From Lactiplantibacillus plantarum EGD-AQ4 (GTDB lineage: Bacteria; Bacillota; Bacilli; Lactobacillales; Lactobacillaceae), in contig NZ_AVAQ01000001.1 of assembly GCF_000463075.2 (NCBI RefSeq), forward strand, positions 248,001-312,000: a stretch of DNA of 64,000 nucleotides, read 5' to 3'. Shown piece after piece: positions 42,715-53,799 of this stretch. The notes under the pieces are model-generated. The model saw nothing but the letters and a program-made list of their open reading frames with translations, was not told the origin of the DNA and did not search any database. Each line of letters opens with the position of its first letter. The first letter of the stretch is position 1. The translations under genes were made by a program, and so were the position numbers.

Positions 42715-44050
42715 GAGTCAACAATATTTGACGGTTTCAGCTTTAACACAGTATATCAAGCGTAAATTTGAAGTCGACCCGTATTTAGGCAAGGTCTATC
42801 TGACGGGTGAAGTTTCAAACTACCGGCCGCGGCCGAATACGCATCAGTATTTCAGCTTGAAAGACGACCATGCGAAGATTTCAGCCATCATGTTCAAATC
42901 AGCCTTTGCCAAGGTGAAGTTTCAACCTGAAGAAGGCATGAAGGTGTTGGTGGTTGGCCGCATCGGACTATATGAGCCGAGTGGTAGTTATCAGATCTAC
43001 GTTGAACGAATGGAACCAGATGGGGTTGGTGCGCTGTACCAAGCCTATGAACAATTAAAAAAGAAGTTAGCGGCTGAGGGCTTGTTTAGTGCGCCCAAAA
43101 AGCCGCTTCCGCGTTTTCCAAAACGGATTGCCGTGGTGACAAGCCGCAGCGGAGCCGTGATTCGAGATATTATCACAACGGCCCGGCGACGGTTTCCGAT
43201 TGCACAGATTGTTCTATTTCCAGCTCAGGTGCAAGGGGATGCCGCGGCTGCCGAAATTAGTCGACAGATTGAACGTGCTAATGCCCAGGGTGACTTTGAT
43301 ACTTTGATTATTGGGCGTGGTGGTGGTTCGATTGAAGATTTATGGCCGTTCAATGAAGAAGTTGTGGCGCGTGCGATTGCCCAAAGCCAATTACCCGTGA
43401 TTTCATCGGTCGGACATGAAACCGATACAACGATTGCGGATTTAGTTGCGGATGTTCGGGCTGCGACACCGACTGCCGCAGCAGAATTAGCGGTTCCAGT
43501 GTACAATGACGTCTTGCTACAACTGAAGCAGGACCAGACTCGGGTGCTGAACGCATTTCAAAATTTGGTCCAGCGTGACCGGCAACGTCTGAACAAGCTG
43601 ACGGCTTCGTACGTCTTCACACAGCCCAATCGTTTGTATGAAGGCTACTTGCAAAAACTCGATTTTTTGAATGAACGCTTGAAACAAGCGGGCCAAAACC
43701 AGTTGAACGTCGCTAATCAACGCTATCAACGCGTTTTTCAGCAATTACGGCAGCAAACGCCAATTCACCAAGTTCGCCAAGCACAGACGCAACTAGCCAA
43801 TTTAGAGCAGCGCTTAAATCGGAGTACCCAGTTAGTCCTCCAACAAAAGCGCCAACAGCTAACACAGACGGTCCAATCGTTAGATTTATTGAGTCCGTTG
43901 AAAATCATGACGCGCGGCTATGCGTTCGTTACGGCCGAGGACCAGGTCATTCATGGCGTCAAACAGCTGCAACCACAACAAACGGTGACGATTCATATGA
44001 CCGATGGTGAAGCTGAAGCTCAAGTAACTAAGATTGATGGAGGAAAATAA
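42707..44050 (+). CDS. xseA: Exodeoxyribonuclease VII large subunit
   Basis: A 447-residue nuclease subunit that, with XseB, digests single-stranded DNA. The N-terminal OB fold (about 10-105; [25 protein letters not shown]) leads to the catalytic domain with [28 protein letters not shown] and [17 protein letters not shown] long coiled coil follows (about 265-390). GTG 42707 is preferred, 8 bases after GGAG; ATG 42701 is the alternative. The stop overlaps the xseB start. Confidence 0.96.
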   Translation: MSESQQYLTVSALTQYIKRKFEVDPYLGKVYLTGEVSNYRPRPNTHQYFSLKDDHAKISAIMFKSAFAKVKFQPEEGMKVLVVGRIGLYEPSGSYQIYVERMEPDGVGALYQAYEQLKKKLAAEGLFSAPKKPLPRFPKRIAVVTSRSGAVIRDIITTARRRFPIAQIVLFPAQVQGDAAAAEISRQIERANAQGDFDTLIIGRGGGSIEDLWPFNEEVVARAIAQSQLPVISSVGHETDTTIADLVADVRAATPTAAAELAVPVYNDVLLQLKQDQTRVLNAFQNLVQRDRQRLNKLTASYVFTQPNRLYEGYLQKLDFLNERLKQAGQNQLNVANQRYQRVFQQLRQQTPIHQVRQAQTQLANLEQRLNRSTQLVLQQKRQQLTQTVQSLDLLSPLKIMTRGYAFVTAEDQVIHGVKQLQPQQTVTIHMTDGEAEAQVTKIDGGK

Positions 44051-44280
44051 TGGCTGAACAACCTACTTTTGAACAAAACTTATCGCAATTAGAAACAATC
44101 GTTAACCAATTAGAGCAAGGTGACGTGCCATTGGAACAAGCCTTGGACCAATTCCAAAAGGGGGTTGCACTGAGCAAGCAATTACAAGCAACCCTCGAAG
44201 GTGCCGAAAAGACGCTGACTAAGATGATGGATGAAAATGGTGACGAAGTCCCGTTTGAGCAAGCTGACGCCAATGAATAA
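44050..44280 (+). CDS. xseB: Exodeoxyribonuclease VII small subunit
   Basis: A 76-residue helical-hairpin subunit: [39 protein letters not shown] is the family pattern. It binds the XseA coiled coil. The start overlaps the xseA stop by one base, and its own stop overlaps the ispA start, so the three are translationally coupled. Confidence 0.96.
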   Translation: MAEQPTFEQNLSQLETIVNQLEQGDVPLEQALDQFQKGVALSKQLQATLEGAEKTLTKMMDENGDEVPFEQADANE

Positions 44281-45163
44281 GCAACAATTAGCAGCCTTTG
44301 AAGCTGAATGGCGGCCACAAATCAATCGGTATTTGGATCAACAGTTAGAAACTTGCTCAGACCGGCCAACCTTGGCTGCGTCAATGCGTTATTCAGTGCT
44401 GGCAGGTGGCAAACGCTTGCGGCCATTATTAACACTGGCCGTCCTGGATGTCTTTGGTGTTGCAATTACACCCGCACATTTGCGTGCCAGTACGGCGGTG
44501 GAATTAATGCATACTTATTCGCTGATTCATGATGATTTGCCCGCAATGGACAATGACCGCTTACGTCGTGGAGAACCAACTAATCACGTCAAATTTGGTG
44601 AAGATGTCGCCATTTTAGCCGGTGATGCGTTGCAGCCGCTGACGTTTGAATGGATCGCGGATAGTGGTTTGCCGGCAACGATGATTGCTCAACAGACGCT
44701 CGCTTTAGCCCAAGCAACTGGGCCCAAGGGAATGGTCGCCGGGCAAGTTGCCGATGTACTGGGTGCGGGACGGCATCTGGCATTACCAGCTTTGCAACAG
44801 CTACATCGTGAAAAGACCGGGGCTTTGATTCACTATGCCGTTCAAGCTGGACTGATTCAGGCTGAAGTTCCAACGGCAGTTCAAGAACCCTTATTAGCAT
44901 ATGCGGATGCGTATGGGTTGGCATTTCAAATTTATGATGATATTTTGGATGTCACCAGTACTCCTGAAGAACTTGGTAAGGCGACCCACAAGGATGCGGA
45001 TGAGCATAAAAACACTTATCCGGGCTTGTTAGGTCTCGACGGCGCACAACAGGCACTGACACAGGCGGTAGCGGCTGCTGAAGCAGCATTGGAACAAGCA
45101 CAAGCAATCAGTGAGCGTGAAATGACACTGTTAGCAGCTTTCTTGACGTATTTTACAGATTAA
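44273..45163 (+). CDS. ispA: Farnesyl diphosphate synthase (geranyltranstransferase)
   Basis: A 296-residue trans-prenyltransferase that builds farnesyl diphosphate from IPP and DMAPP. The first Asp-rich motif is [17 protein letters not shown] and the second is [23 protein letters not shown] binds the diphosphate. Product feeds undecaprenyl phosphate and quinone side chains. ATG 44273 overlaps the xseB stop; GTTTGAGC upstream is a weak site, so coupling is likely. Confidence 0.96.
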   Translation: MNKQQLAAFEAEWRPQINRYLDQQLETCSDRPTLAASMRYSVLAGGKRLRPLLTLAVLDVFGVAITPAHLRASTAVELMHTYSLIHDDLPAMDNDRLRRGEPTNHVKFGEDVAILAGDALQPLTFEWIADSGLPATMIAQQTLALAQATGPKGMVAGQVADVLGAGRHLALPALQQLHREKTGALIHYAVQAGLIQAEVPTAVQEPLLAYADAYGLAFQIYDDILDVTSTPEELGKATHKDADEHKNTYPGLLGLDGAQQALTQAVAAAEAALEQAQAISEREMTLLAAFLTYFTD

Positions 45164-45175
45164 GGACTAATTTAG

Positions 45176-45994
45176 ATGGAAAAAGAACGAGTTGACGTAT
45201 TACTAGTACAACAAGGGTTATTTGATACCCGTGAAAAGGCCAAGCGGGCGGTGATGGCCGGTGAAATTCTGGGCGTGAATGAAGAACGCTTGGACAAACC
45301 TGGGATGAAAATTCCAGTTGCCACTGCCTTACATTTGAAAGGCAAACCGATGCCGTATGTTTCTCGGGGTGGCTTAAAATTAGAAAAAGCCCTCAAGAGT
45401 TTTGAAATTGATGTGACTGGTAAGACAGTCCTAGACATTGGTTCTTCAACGGGTGGTTTTACTGACGTTGTGCTTCAAAATGGGGCCAAAATGAGTTATG
45501 CACTCGATGTCGGTAGCAATCAGTTGGTCTGGAAATTGCGCCAAGATCCTCGAGTAGTGGTCATGGAACATACCAATTTCCGGTATAGTAAGTTAGCTGA
45601 CTTCAAGGAAGGACAGCCTAATTTTGCATCAATTGATGTGTCGTTTATTTCGCTGCATTTGATCTTACCACCACTACACGCAATTATTGAAAATGGCGGG
45701 TCCGTGGTGGCATTGATCAAGCCACAGTTCGAGGCTGGTCGTGAAAATGTCGGGAAGCACGGTATTGTGCGCGATCCCGCCGTCCACAAAGCCGTTTTGA
45801 CGGATATTATTTCATTTGCTCAGGACAATGGCTACAATGTCTTAGGCCTTGATTTCTCACCAATCAAGGGTGGTGAAGGAAATATCGAATTCCTCGTTCA
45901 CCTGCAAGCGACAGATGAAACGCCACAGGTCGCACCATCCGTTTCAATTGAAAAAACACAGACTGCTGCATATGAACAGTTGAACAAAGCCTAA
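45176..45994 (+). CDS. tlyA: TlyA-family rRNA 2'-O-methyltransferase
   Basis: A 272-residue protein with an N-terminal S4 RNA-binding domain (about 1-65; RVDVLLVQQGLFDTREKAKRAVMAG) and an FtsJ-like methyltransferase domain with SAM motif VLDIGSSTGGFTDV and ASIDVSFISLHLILPP. In mycobacteria TlyA methylates both rRNAs; in Bacilli the family (YqxC) is often labelled haemolysin, which the domains do not support. It lies between ispA and argR in the conserved order. Confidence 0.92.
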   Translation: MEKERVDVLLVQQGLFDTREKAKRAVMAGEILGVNEERLDKPGMKIPVATALHLKGKPMPYVSRGGLKLEKALKSFEIDVTGKTVLDIGSSTGGFTDVVLQNGAKMSYALDVGSNQLVWKLRQDPRVVVMEHTNFRYSKLADFKEGQPNFASIDVSFISLHLILPPLHAIIENGGSVVALIKPQFEAGRENVGKHGIVRDPAVHKAVLTDIISFAQDNGYNVLGLDFSPIKGGEGNIEFLVHLQATDETPQVAPSVSIEKTQTAAYEQLNKA

Positions 45995-46077
45995 TTTTTA
46001 AATCCGGACTTTCATATTTATGCAATTTGGCTTATGATGTGTTTAAATAAGTATGAATAGCTACCGGGGGTGATCGG

Positions 46078-46536
46078 GTGAAGAAGCAAGAGCGCCAACG
46101 CTACATTAAACGATTATTGAGTTCGAACGAAATTGAACGACAAGAAGACTTTGTCAAGCTGTTACGTGCCGAAAATATCGACGTGACGCAGGCAACGATT
46201 TCGCGCGATATTAAGGATATGCAGCTGGTCAAGGTTCCCTCGGCAACGGGCGGTTACCATTATAGTATGCCGGTGCAGAAACAAATGGATACCGAGAAGA
46301 AGCTGAAACGAACGCTGAAAGATGCCTACGTGTCTTATGCGACCCAGGATAAGTTCGTGCTCATCAAGGTGTTGCCAGGTAATGGGCCGGCGTTAGCGAC
46401 GCTGATTGAGGCGATGCATTATGAAGAGATTTTTGGGACGCTTGGTGATGACGCCAACGTCTTGATTATCTGTAAATCGCTCGCGATGACACTCGAGTTG
46501 CAACAAAAAATTCAACGCTTACTTAGCGATAATTAG
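46078..46536 (+). CDS. argR: Arginine repressor ArgR/AhrC
   Basis: A 152-residue hexameric regulator of arginine genes. N-terminal winged helix: RQEDFVKLLRAENIDVTQATISRDIKDMQLVKVP; C-terminal arginine-binding domain: VLIKVLPGNGPALATLIEAM and IFGTLGDDANVLIICKS. The GDD of the arginine pocket is present. GTG start follows CCGGGGGTGAT. Position before recN is the ancestral AhrC place; lactobacilli often have further ArgR paralogues elsewhere. Confidence 0.95.
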   Translation: MKKQERQRYIKRLLSSNEIERQEDFVKLLRAENIDVTQATISRDIKDMQLVKVPSATGGYHYSMPVQKQMDTEKKLKRTLKDAYVSYATQDKFVLIKVLPGNGPALATLIEAMHYEEIFGTLGDDANVLIICKSLAMTLELQQKIQRLLSDN

Positions 46537-46552
46537 GCTGGTAAGCCATCTT

Positions 46553-46588
46553 CGACCTGTTCACGTGCGTGTCAGGTCGCTTTTTTTC
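46553..46588 (+). terminator. Terminator between argR and recN
   Basis: CGACCTG and CAGGTCG pair around a 13-base loop that contains CACGTGCGTG, followed by a T run. Confidence 0.82.
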
Positions 46589-46632
46589 AAAAACTTTTGG
46601 GTCACGCAAATGCTTTTAAGGAGGGCTTGCGG

Positions 46633-48327
46633 GTGTTACAAGAACTATCGATTACAAATTTTGCAATTATTGAACATTTAGATATTGCCTTTGAAGCTGG
46701 GATGACAGTGTTAACTGGTGAGACGGGTGCTGGTAAATCGATTATTATTGATGCGGTCGGCCTGTTAGCAGGTGGCCGAGGTTCGTCAGAATTTATTCGG
46801 ACGGGCGCAGATAAAGCTGTTTTACAAGGCATGTTTATTTTGCCTGCGGACGGCGTGACTGCCCAGTTACTAGACGAAGCGGGAATCGACCATGCTGACA
46901 ATACGGTGATTTTGCAACGCGAAATCACGAAGAGCGGTCGTAATACTTGTCGAATCAACGGTATGTTGGTGAATACGACCACTCTGAAGCAAATTGGCGA
47001 AACCATCGTTGATATCCATGGGCAAAACGAACATCAAGAGTTGATGCAACCAGAAAAGCATTTGGGCTTATTAGATGAATTCGCTGCATCCAAGATTCGC
47101 AAGTTAAAACAACAGTATCAGCAGCAGTACGATCACTATCAGCAGTTGAATCGCGAGTTACGGCAAAAAAATGCGAATGAAAAAGAATGGGCACAACGCT
47201 TAGATATGCTGAATTTTCAAGTTGATGAAATTGCGGCTGCTCAAGTTAAAGTCGGTGAAGAGGCGGCGCTGATTGCTGAACGAGACCGACTTGATAACTA
47301 TCAAATGATTAATCAGGCGTTGCAACAAAGTTACACGTTGTTAGCCGCTGGTGAAGAAACCACGGGAGCCGTCGACATGGTCGGGACAGCAATGAATGCG
47401 TTGGAGCCGATTGCCAACTTGGATTCAGCGTTCAATGAAATCACCGTTAATGTCAAGAATGCTTTTTATGGCTTGCAGGATGCAGCTGGGCAAATCTCAA
47501 ACCAGTTAGATTTACAAGAATTCGATGAAGGTCGGCTAGATGAGATCGAACAACGCCTGGATGTCTTGAGTCAGCTGAAACGCAAGTACGGTGATTCGGA
47601 ACAGCAGATTCTCGATTATTATCAAAAAATTGCTGCTGAACTCGCCAAAATGACTGACTCGGAAGAAAATAGTGAAGATCTCGCACAACGGGTGACGGAT
47701 GCCAAAGACGAGTTACTGAAGACGGGTGAGGCCCTGTCGGATAAGCGGCGTACAGCTGCCAAAGTCCTGCAACGCCAGATTCATCAAGAGCTCAAAGACT
47801 TATACATGGACAAGGCCGTTTTTGAAGTCCGGTTTAAGCCGACCAAAGGCCAAATCTATCGGAGTGGGTTAGATAGTGTCGAATTTTACATTCAAACCAA
47901 TCCGGGTGAGCGCATGCGACCGTTGGCTAAGATTGCTTCTGGTGGGGAACTCTCACGGATGATGCTAGCGCTCAAGACGATTTTCTCGGAATCGCAAGGG
48001 ATTACTAGCATTATCTTCGATGAGGTGGATACCGGGGTCAGCGGTCGGGTCGCACAAGCGATTGCTGAAAAAATCAACGGTATTGCACACTTTTCACAAG
48101 TGCTGTGCATCACGCATCTCCCACAAGTGGCAGCTATGAGTGATCATCATTACTTCATTGCCAAAAAGATCACCGGCAAACGCACCAAGACGAGTGTGAC
48201 CAAGTTGGATAATGCCGCTCGGGTGAAAGAATTGGCTCGGATGTTGGCCGGTACGAAGGTGACTAAGTTATCATTGGAACATGCCGAGGAGCTGTTACAG
48301 CTAGCCGATGAAGAAAAGGACGAATGA
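46633..48327 (+). CDS. recN: DNA repair protein RecN
   Basis: A 564-residue SMC-like ATPase acting early at double-strand breaks. Walker A is in LTGETGAGKSIIIDA, coiled coils span about residues 150-350, the ABC signature is SGGELSRMMLALK and Walker B is SIIFDEVDTGVSG, followed by THLPQVAAMSDHH. GTG 46633 follows AAGGAGGG by 8 bases; the track-length frame from 46597 runs through the terminator tail. Confidence 0.96.
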   Translation: MLQELSITNFAIIEHLDIAFEAGMTVLTGETGAGKSIIIDAVGLLAGGRGSSEFIRTGADKAVLQGMFILPADGVTAQLLDEAGIDHADNTVILQREITKSGRNTCRINGMLVNTTTLKQIGETIVDIHGQNEHQELMQPEKHLGLLDEFAASKIRKLKQQYQQQYDHYQQLNRELRQKNANEKEWAQRLDMLNFQVDEIAAAQVKVGEEAALIAERDRLDNYQMINQALQQSYTLLAAGEETTGAVDMVGTAMNALEPIANLDSAFNEITVNVKNAFYGLQDAAGQISNQLDLQEFDEGRLDEIEQRLDVLSQLKRKYGDSEQQILDYYQKIAAELAKMTDSEENSEDLAQRVTDAKDELLKTGEALSDKRRTAAKVLQRQIHQELKDLYMDKAVFEVRFKPTKGQIYRSGLDSVEFYIQTNPGERMRPLAKIASGGELSRMMLALKTIFSESQGITSIIFDEVDTGVSGRVAQAIAEKINGIAHFSQVLCITHLPQVAAMSDHHYFIAKKITGKRTKTSVTKLDNAARVKELARMLAGTKVTKLSLEHAEELLQLADEEKDE

Positions 48328-48840
48328 CGAGTTTTTCATAGCTGATTTAAGTTCAAACTGGCAGTGTAACATAGGGTAAACTAGTCGTGCTGACAAGCAG
48401 TCAGTGGGGTAAACGGACTGATAACTTAATTGAGCGACCATTGTGATGAATTAACTTAAAAATGCAGGCGAGCAGCGTACATTCAAATCAGACCGACCAG
48501 CGATGGTGGGCCTTTTTTGGTTGGCCGTGAAAGGCTGAACAACTAGATATGACGTACGGGTGACAGGATGTTTTGGACGTAGTAATTCGTAAGTGAAAAT
48601 GGTCCACAGTCTGAACAGAATACGTTATAATGTGACTGATTGTGATGTTGAAGCCGGTAAATCACGGGTCTAAATTTATTGACGAGGGCTCAAATGGTAT
48701 GAATACTAGCTTATCGGCGTTGATATAATTATTTTATATGTCTTGTTATTTGCATTTTACTTTCGTTATAAGTTATGATTGATTACAGTACAGTTTATTA
48801 GTAAATGAAATAAACTGAGTAAATGATTGGAGTGATGAGG
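48328..48840. other. Intergenic region before the opu operon
   Basis: About 510 bases. A possible promoter is TTGCAT (48750-48755), 18 bases, TATGAT (48774-48779). GACCGACCAGCGATGGTGGGCC followed by a T run near 48505-48520 may end recN transcription. Nothing else is recognisable, although the length suggests osmotic or other regulation of the transporter. Confidence 0.4.
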
Positions 48841-50037
48841 TTGTTTCTGACAATGGAACATTTGAATAAAACGTATCCTGGTGGCAAGGTCGCCGTTGAA
48901 GATTTTAATTTAGAAATCGAAAAAGGTGAATTTGTTTGTTTCATCGGGACGTCTGGTTCAGGTAAAACGACCACTATGCGGATGATTAATCGGATGTTAA
49001 GTCAGACTTCCGGAACCATTAAACTTAATGGGAAAGATATTAGCCAGATTGATCCGGTTAAATTGCGCCGTCAAGTGGGTTACGTGATTCAAAATATTGG
49101 CTTGATGCCCCATATGACGATTCGTGACAATATCACGTTGGTGCCACGGCTATTAAAATGGCCCCAAGAGAAAATGAACGAACGTGCTAAAAAGATGATC
49201 AAGTTGGTTGAATTACCTGAAGACTACTTGGATCGTTATCCATCAGAACTTTCTGGTGGGCAACAACAACGGATCGGGGTTGTACGGGCGTTAGCTGCAG
49301 ACCAAGATTTAGTCTTGATGGATGAACCGTTTGGGGCCTTGGACCCAATTACGCGGGAATCATTGCAAGATCTAGTCAAGGACTTGCAGGAACGTTTAGG
49401 TAAGACCTTCGTGTTTGTCACGCATGATATGGACGAAGCGTTGAAGTTAGCCACACGTATCGTGATCATGGACGGCGGTAAGATTATGCAAATCGACACC
49501 CCGGATGGTATCTTACGGCATCCTGCCAATGAATTCGTTGAAAACTTGATTGGTAAGGATCGGTTGATTCAAGCCCGGCCAAGTATTACGACGGTTGGAC
49601 AAGTGATGCTAAAAGACCCAATTGCAACCACCCCTGGGAAGTCCTTGACAGTTGCCTTACGCCAAATGCATGATAAGCGGGTCGACTCACTATTGGTTAC
49701 TGATGAAGCGGGCATCTTGAAGGGTGTGATTGGCATTGAAGATGTTGATTACAACTTTAATTCGGCCACGAGTGTCGGTGACATCATGAAGACCGACTTG
49801 TTCTACGTGCAATCGAATTCCTTGATTCGGGATACCGTTGAACGTATTTTGAAGCGGGGCTTAAAGAACATCCCAGTTGTTGATGACCAGCATCGACTCG
49901 TCGGTATCGTGACCCGGGCAACCTTGGTTGATATCGTGTACGATGCACTTTGGGGCGATGAAGACGAAGATGAAGCTGAAAACAATATTCATCATGGGGA
50001 GGACAACGCGCCCGCTGAAGGCGGTGACCAAGCATGA
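48841..50037 (+). CDS. opuCA: Osmoprotectant (glycine betaine/carnitine/choline) ABC transporter ATP-binding protein with CBS domains
   Basis: An ATPase of about 398 residues that drives uptake of compatible solutes. Walker A is [10 protein letters not shown], the signature [16 protein letters not shown], Walker [15 protein letters not shown]. After the ATPase domain (about 1-240) come two CBS domains ([15 protein letters not shown] onwards and [16 protein letters not shown] onwards), which in OpuA-type systems sense ionic strength or cyclic di-AMP. TTG 48841 lies 8 bases after GGAG; ATG 48823, 48835 and 48853 are alternatives. First of four coupled genes. Confidence 0.94.
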   Translation: MFLTMEHLNKTYPGGKVAVEDFNLEIEKGEFVCFIGTSGSGKTTTMRMINRMLSQTSGTIKLNGKDISQIDPVKLRRQVGYVIQNIGLMPHMTIRDNITLVPRLLKWPQEKMNERAKKMIKLVELPEDYLDRYPSELSGGQQQRIGVVRALAADQDLVLMDEPFGALDPITRESLQDLVKDLQERLGKTFVFVTHDMDEALKLATRIVIMDGGKIMQIDTPDGILRHPANEFVENLIGKDRLIQARPSITTVGQVMLKDPIATTPGKSLTVALRQMHDKRVDSLLVTDEAGILKGVIGIEDVDYNFNSATSVGDIMKTDLFYVQSNSLIRDTVERILKRGLKNIPVVDDQHRLVGIVTRATLVDIVYDALWGDEDEDEAENNIHHGEDNAPAEGGDQA

Positions 50038-50663
50038 TTACTTTCCTACAGAATTATGGGATGCAGCTCATTGTTAAGACCTGGCAGCATATTTACATTT
50101 CAGCGTTCTCACTATTACTAGGGGTGATTGTCGCGGTCCCAATCGGTATTTTACTGACACGGGTCAAGCCGATTGCCAACGTTGTGATGTCAATTGCTAG
50201 TATGTTACAGACGATTCCAGCGATGGCGTTGTTAGCACTGATGATTCCGTTCTTTGGGATTGGTGCAATTCCCGCCATCATTGCGTTGTTCATCTACTCA
50301 CTGTTACCCATTTTACGGAATACGTATCTCGGGATGGAAGATGTTGATCCTGCCCTGATTGATGCCGCCAAAGGGATGGGGATGACCAATTGGCAGTCGA
50401 TTGTGAAGGTCGAATTACCAATGGCAGCGCCGGTGATCATGGCCGGTATTCGCTTATCAGCAACCTATGTGATTGCTTGGGCAGCGCTAGCTTCCTATAT
50501 TGGTGCCGGTGGTCTAGGTGACTTCATCTTTAACGGGTTGAACTTGTACCGTACTGATTTGATTTTGGGCGGTTCGATTCCCGTGATTATTTTGGCCCTC
50601 ATCGTTGACTGGCTATTGGGTAAGCTGGAAGCAGTTGTCACCCCAAGAACCACACAAGCGTAA
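50034..50663 (+). CDS. opuCB: Osmoprotectant ABC transporter permease
   Basis: A 209-residue inner-membrane permease with about five membrane helices. The EAA loop that docks the ATPase is [29 protein letters not shown]. It overlaps the ATPase stop by 4 bases (ATGA) and is followed by the binding-protein gene. It pairs with the second permease of the operon. Confidence 0.94.
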   Translation: MITFLQNYGMQLIVKTWQHIYISAFSLLLGVIVAVPIGILLTRVKPIANVVMSIASMLQTIPAMALLALMIPFFGIGAIPAIIALFIYSLLPILRNTYLGMEDVDPALIDAAKGMGMTNWQSIVKVELPMAAPVIMAGIRLSATYVIAWAALASYIGAGGLGDFIFNGLNLYRTDLILGGSIPVIILALIVDWLLGKLEAVVTPRTTQA

Positions 50664-50677
50664 GGGGGAAAACTGAG

Positions 50678-51613
50678 ATGAAAAAATTTAAAAAGTGGTT
50701 ATTAGGTGCGGTCGCAACGGTTGCTAGTGGTATCTTACTAGCCGGCTGTGGTTTTCCTGGCTTATCAGGGACATCTTCCGACACGGTTCGGATTGCATCG
50801 CAGAATACGACGGAACAACAAATTATGGCCTATGTGATTCAAGATATGATTCAGCACTATTCTAACTTGAATACGACCATTATTAACAACTTAGGGTCTG
50901 GGACGGTTAGTTTCAATGCCTTAAAGAATGGTCAGGCTGATATTTCCGCGATTCGCTATACTGGGACTGATTTGACAACCATTCTAGGTGAAAAAGCGGA
51001 CCGTAGCAACGTTAAAGCAACGGATGCTAAAGTTAAACGCCAATTTAATACCAAGTACGATATGCATTACTTCCCAACTTATGGCTTTGCGGATACCTAT
51101 GCGTTCATGGTTACCAAGAAAACGGCTAAGAAGTATAACTTGAGTACGGTCAGCGACATGAAAAAGGTTGCTTCGAAGTTGACAGTTGGGCTGGACCAAA
51201 CTTGGTTGGAACGTAAGGGTGACGGTTACGATGCCTTTCAAAAACTGTATGGTTACCAATTTGGGAAGACCTATCCAATGCAAATTGGGCTGGTCTACGA
51301 TGCGTTGGAATCCGGTAAGATGGATGCCATCTTAGGGTATTCCACCGATGGGCGAATTGGTAGTTATGATCTGAAGATTTTGAAGGACGACAAGAACTTC
51401 TTCCCACCATATAATGCTAGTGCGGTCGCTACGAACAAGATCTTGAAGGAACATCCAAAGTTGAAGCCAATTTTGAATCGCTTAAACGGTAAAATCAGTT
51501 TAAAGACGATGCAAAAGTTGAATTATCAAGTTGATAACAACTTAGTGGAACCTGAAGTGGTCGCTAAACAGTTCCTTGAAAAGCACAATTATTTTGAAGG
51601 GAGTGACAAATAA
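50678..51613 (+). CDS. opuCC: Osmoprotectant ABC transporter substrate-binding lipoprotein
   Basis: A 311-residue extracytoplasmic receptor. The lipobox LLAGC puts the lipidated cysteine at residue 24. The mature domain is of the OpuAC/ProX-like type 2 periplasmic-binding fold: VRIASQNTTEQQIMAYVI, RYTGTDLTTILG and YSTDGRIGSYDLKIL. Aromatic residues that would form the quaternary-ammonium cage are plentiful. It is between the two permease genes, as in the OpuC systems of Bacilli. Confidence 0.94.
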   Translation: MKKFKKWLLGAVATVASGILLAGCGFPGLSGTSSDTVRIASQNTTEQQIMAYVIQDMIQHYSNLNTTIINNLGSGTVSFNALKNGQADISAIRYTGTDLTTILGEKADRSNVKATDAKVKRQFNTKYDMHYFPTYGFADTYAFMVTKKTAKKYNLSTVSDMKKVASKLTVGLDQTWLERKGDGYDAFQKLYGYQFGKTYPMQIGLVYDALESGKMDAILGYSTDGRIGSYDLKILKDDKNFFPPYNASAVATNKILKEHPKLKPILNRLNGKISLKTMQKLNYQVDNNLVEPEVVAKQFLEKHNYFEGSDK

Positions 51614-52266
51614 TGGCTAATATGAACTTGCTGGAACAGTTGATTTATTACTACCAACAAAATGGTGTGTACGTCTTGAGTCAATTTAGTCGTCACTTCT
51701 TGATTTCAATTTATGGTGTGCTTTTTGCGGCCATCGTCGGCATTCCGATTGGGATCTTTATTGCCCATCATAGCCGGCTGAGTGGAACGGTAATTGCCAT
51801 TGCGAACGTGATTCAAACGATTCCATCATTAGCGATGCTATCGATTATCATGATTGGACTTGGCTTAGGCGTTAATACGGTGATTGTGACGGTCTTCTTG
51901 TACGCCTTGCTGCCAATTATCAAGAATACGTATACAGGCATGCAAAACGTTAGTGCCAGCATTCTCGATTCTGGTAAAGGGATGGGGATGACTCGCTGGC
52001 AATTGCTGCGCATGGTTGAATTACCACTTTCGTTATCCGTCATCATGGCTGGTTTACGAAATGCGTTGGTCCTAGCCATTGGGATTACCGCGATTGGGAC
52101 CTTCGTTGGTGCTGGTGGTTTAGGAGACATCATTATTCGTGGGACTAACGCCACGGATGGTGGGGCCATCATTCTTGCTGGTGCGTTACCAACGGCCTTA
52201 ATGGCGATTATTTCTGACACGGTCTTAGCTTGGATTGAAAAACGGGCGGACCCAACACAAAAATAA
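51613..52266 (+). CDS. opuCD: Osmoprotectant ABC transporter permease
   Basis: A 217-residue permease with about five membrane helices and the EAA loop DSGKGMGMTRWQLLRMVELPLSLSVIMAG. Its ATG overlaps the binding-protein stop by one base. Last gene of the operon, which ends in a long hairpin. Confidence 0.94.
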   Translation: MANMNLLEQLIYYYQQNGVYVLSQFSRHFLISIYGVLFAAIVGIPIGIFIAHHSRLSGTVIAIANVIQTIPSLAMLSIIMIGLGLGVNTVIVTVFLYALLPIIKNTYTGMQNVSASILDSGKGMGMTRWQLLRMVELPLSLSVIMAGLRNALVLAIGITAIGTFVGAGGLGDIIIRGTNATDGGAIILAGALPTALMAIISDTVLAWIEKRADPTQK

Positions 52267-52275
52267 ATGTAATTA

Positions 52276-52350
52276 AAAAAGATTGATTTACAGGTACTCC
52301 GACTCACTCATTCAGGGAAGTTCGTGGAGCTGTAACATCAATCTTTTTGA
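52276..52350 (+). terminator. opu operon terminator
   Basis: AAAAAGATTGAT.TTACAG with CTCC on the left pair with GGAG.CTGTAA.ATCAATCTTTTT on the right around a loop of about 20 bases. Confidence 0.85.
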
Positions 52351-52431
52351 TTTGCATCGAAAACACCACGCGAATATGCAAGGTTGTATTAACGTGATTT
52401 CATCTTTCGATGCAAGGATTATTGATTGGAA

Positions 52432-52767
52432 TTAAACGCGTTTGACATAACGGACGGCTGCTAGATCGACCAAATGCGTCAGATGCTGTTGACTGTTGAC
52501 TAAGACCAGTTGTCCATTGGCCAGATATTTGAGGACGCCATGAATATTGTATGGGTGAGTCTCCGTTAACTGCGGCTGCATCTGTAACATCACTTGGTAA
52601 TGCTGGTCATGCGCCTGCTTTAAGAACAAATCCCGCTGGAAAGCCGGCATCGTTGGTAATAATGGGGCAACGATGGTCGGGGCAGCAGTAAAGTCATCCA
52701 TAAATTGGCGATACGAAGCGTGTAAGTTCTTAGAAATTAGTTTTAAATTTGATTGTTGATTTTGCAT
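52432..52767 (-). CDS. Hypothetical protein
   Basis: A 111-residue soluble protein. An N-terminal helical half (SNLKLISKNLHASYRQFMDDF, LPTMPAFQRDLFLKQAHDQHY) is followed by a short beta-rich end (HGVLKYLANGQLVLVNSQQ). The end faintly recalls YolD-like folds, but I would not claim it. ATG 52767 follows GAGGTGG. It is isolated, opposite in direction to its neighbours. Confidence 0.65.
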   Translation of the reverse strand: MQNQQSNLKLISKNLHASYRQFMDDFTAAPTIVAPLLPTMPAFQRDLFLKQAHDQHYQVMLQMQPQLTETHPYNIHGVLKYLANGQLVLVNSQQHLTHLVDLAAVRYVKRV

Positions 52768-52958
52768 AATAGCCACCTCGAACATTTGTTTGTGTTTTCA
52801 TTATACGAACAGGCGTTCTAAAATGCAAGCCCTAAATCTGGAAAAATCATTTTTAAAAAATGAAAAATCAGGTGAAACCTTGATAATACTTGCAATCTAA
52901 GCTTAAAAAGTGCAAAATAAACTTTAAAACATATTTTAATTAAGGGGAATTTGTGATC

Positions 52959-53579
52959 ATGGCGAAACAAGGCATGTTAATCGTCTTATCAGGTCCTTCT
53001 GGTGTCGGTAAAGGTACTGTGCGGAAGGAAATATTTGACTCAGATGATAACGATTTTCAATATTCAGTCTCGATGACGACGCGACAGATGCGTCCGGGCG
53101 AAGTAGACGGCAAGGACTACTATTTTGTGTCCAAGGAAGAATTCGAGGATGAAATTAAGAGTGGCGGGATGCTTGAATATGCCAAGTATGTTGACAATTA
53201 CTATGGAACGCCCTTAAAATATATTAAGCAGTCATTAGCAGCTGGCAAAGACGTTTTCTTAGAAATCGAAGTTAACGGTGCGATGCAAGTTCGTGAAAAG
53301 ATGCCTGATGGGGTGTTTATCTTTTTGACACCGCCAGACTTAATGGAATTGAAGCACCGGATCATCGGTCGTGGGACGGATGATATGAGTGTGATCAACA
53401 AACGGATGGCTAAAGCCGTTGATGAAATCAAAATGATGCGGAATTATGATTACGCCGTAATTAATGACGAAGTCCCGTTAGCCGCTGAACGGATCAAAGC
53501 AATTATTCGTAGCGAACGGTTTAGTGTCAAACGGGTGATGCCTGAGTATGAAGAAATGTTAGGAGATGTGGAATCATGA
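52959..53579 (+). CDS. gmk: Guanylate kinase
   Basis: A 206-residue enzyme turning GMP into GDP. P-loop [18 protein letters not shown]-binding [21 protein letters not shown] and [15 protein letters not shown] are intact. ATG 52959 follows AAGGGGA; GTG 52953 is closer than usual. The stop overlaps rpoZ (ATGA). Confidence 0.97.
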   Translation: MAKQGMLIVLSGPSGVGKGTVRKEIFDSDDNDFQYSVSMTTRQMRPGEVDGKDYYFVSKEEFEDEIKSGGMLEYAKYVDNYYGTPLKYIKQSLAAGKDVFLEIEVNGAMQVREKMPDGVFIFLTPPDLMELKHRIIGRGTDDMSVINKRMAKAVDEIKMMRNYDYAVINDEVPLAAERIKAIIRSERFSVKRVMPEYEEMLGDVES

Positions 53580-53788
53580 TTTTATATCCATCAGTTGATG
53601 ATTTATTAAAGCAAGTTAACTCACGGTATTCACTGATTATGTTAGCTAGCAAGCGGGCCCACGAATTAGATGCCGGTGCGCCGCCAATGCTCAGTGAATA
53701 CAAGTCAGTCAAGACGATCGGTCGGGCAATGGAAGAAATTGCCGCTGGCGACTTAATGATCGATCCAGATGAAATCGACGAAGACTAG
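53576..53788 (+). CDS. rpoZ: RNA polymerase omega subunit
   Basis: A 70-residue subunit that stabilises the beta-prime subunit. [28 protein letters not shown] and the [18 protein letters not shown] helix match the family. Coupled to gmk and followed by a terminator. Confidence 0.96.
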   Translation: MILYPSVDDLLKQVNSRYSLIMLASKRAHELDAGAPPMLSEYKSVKTIGRAMEEIAAGDLMIDPDEIDED

Positions 53789-53799
53789 TCATAAAACAA

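Noticed and set aside
45176-45994. Haemolysin label for TlyA
   Set aside because: The domains are S4 RNA-binding and FtsJ methyltransferase, which argue for rRNA modification instead.
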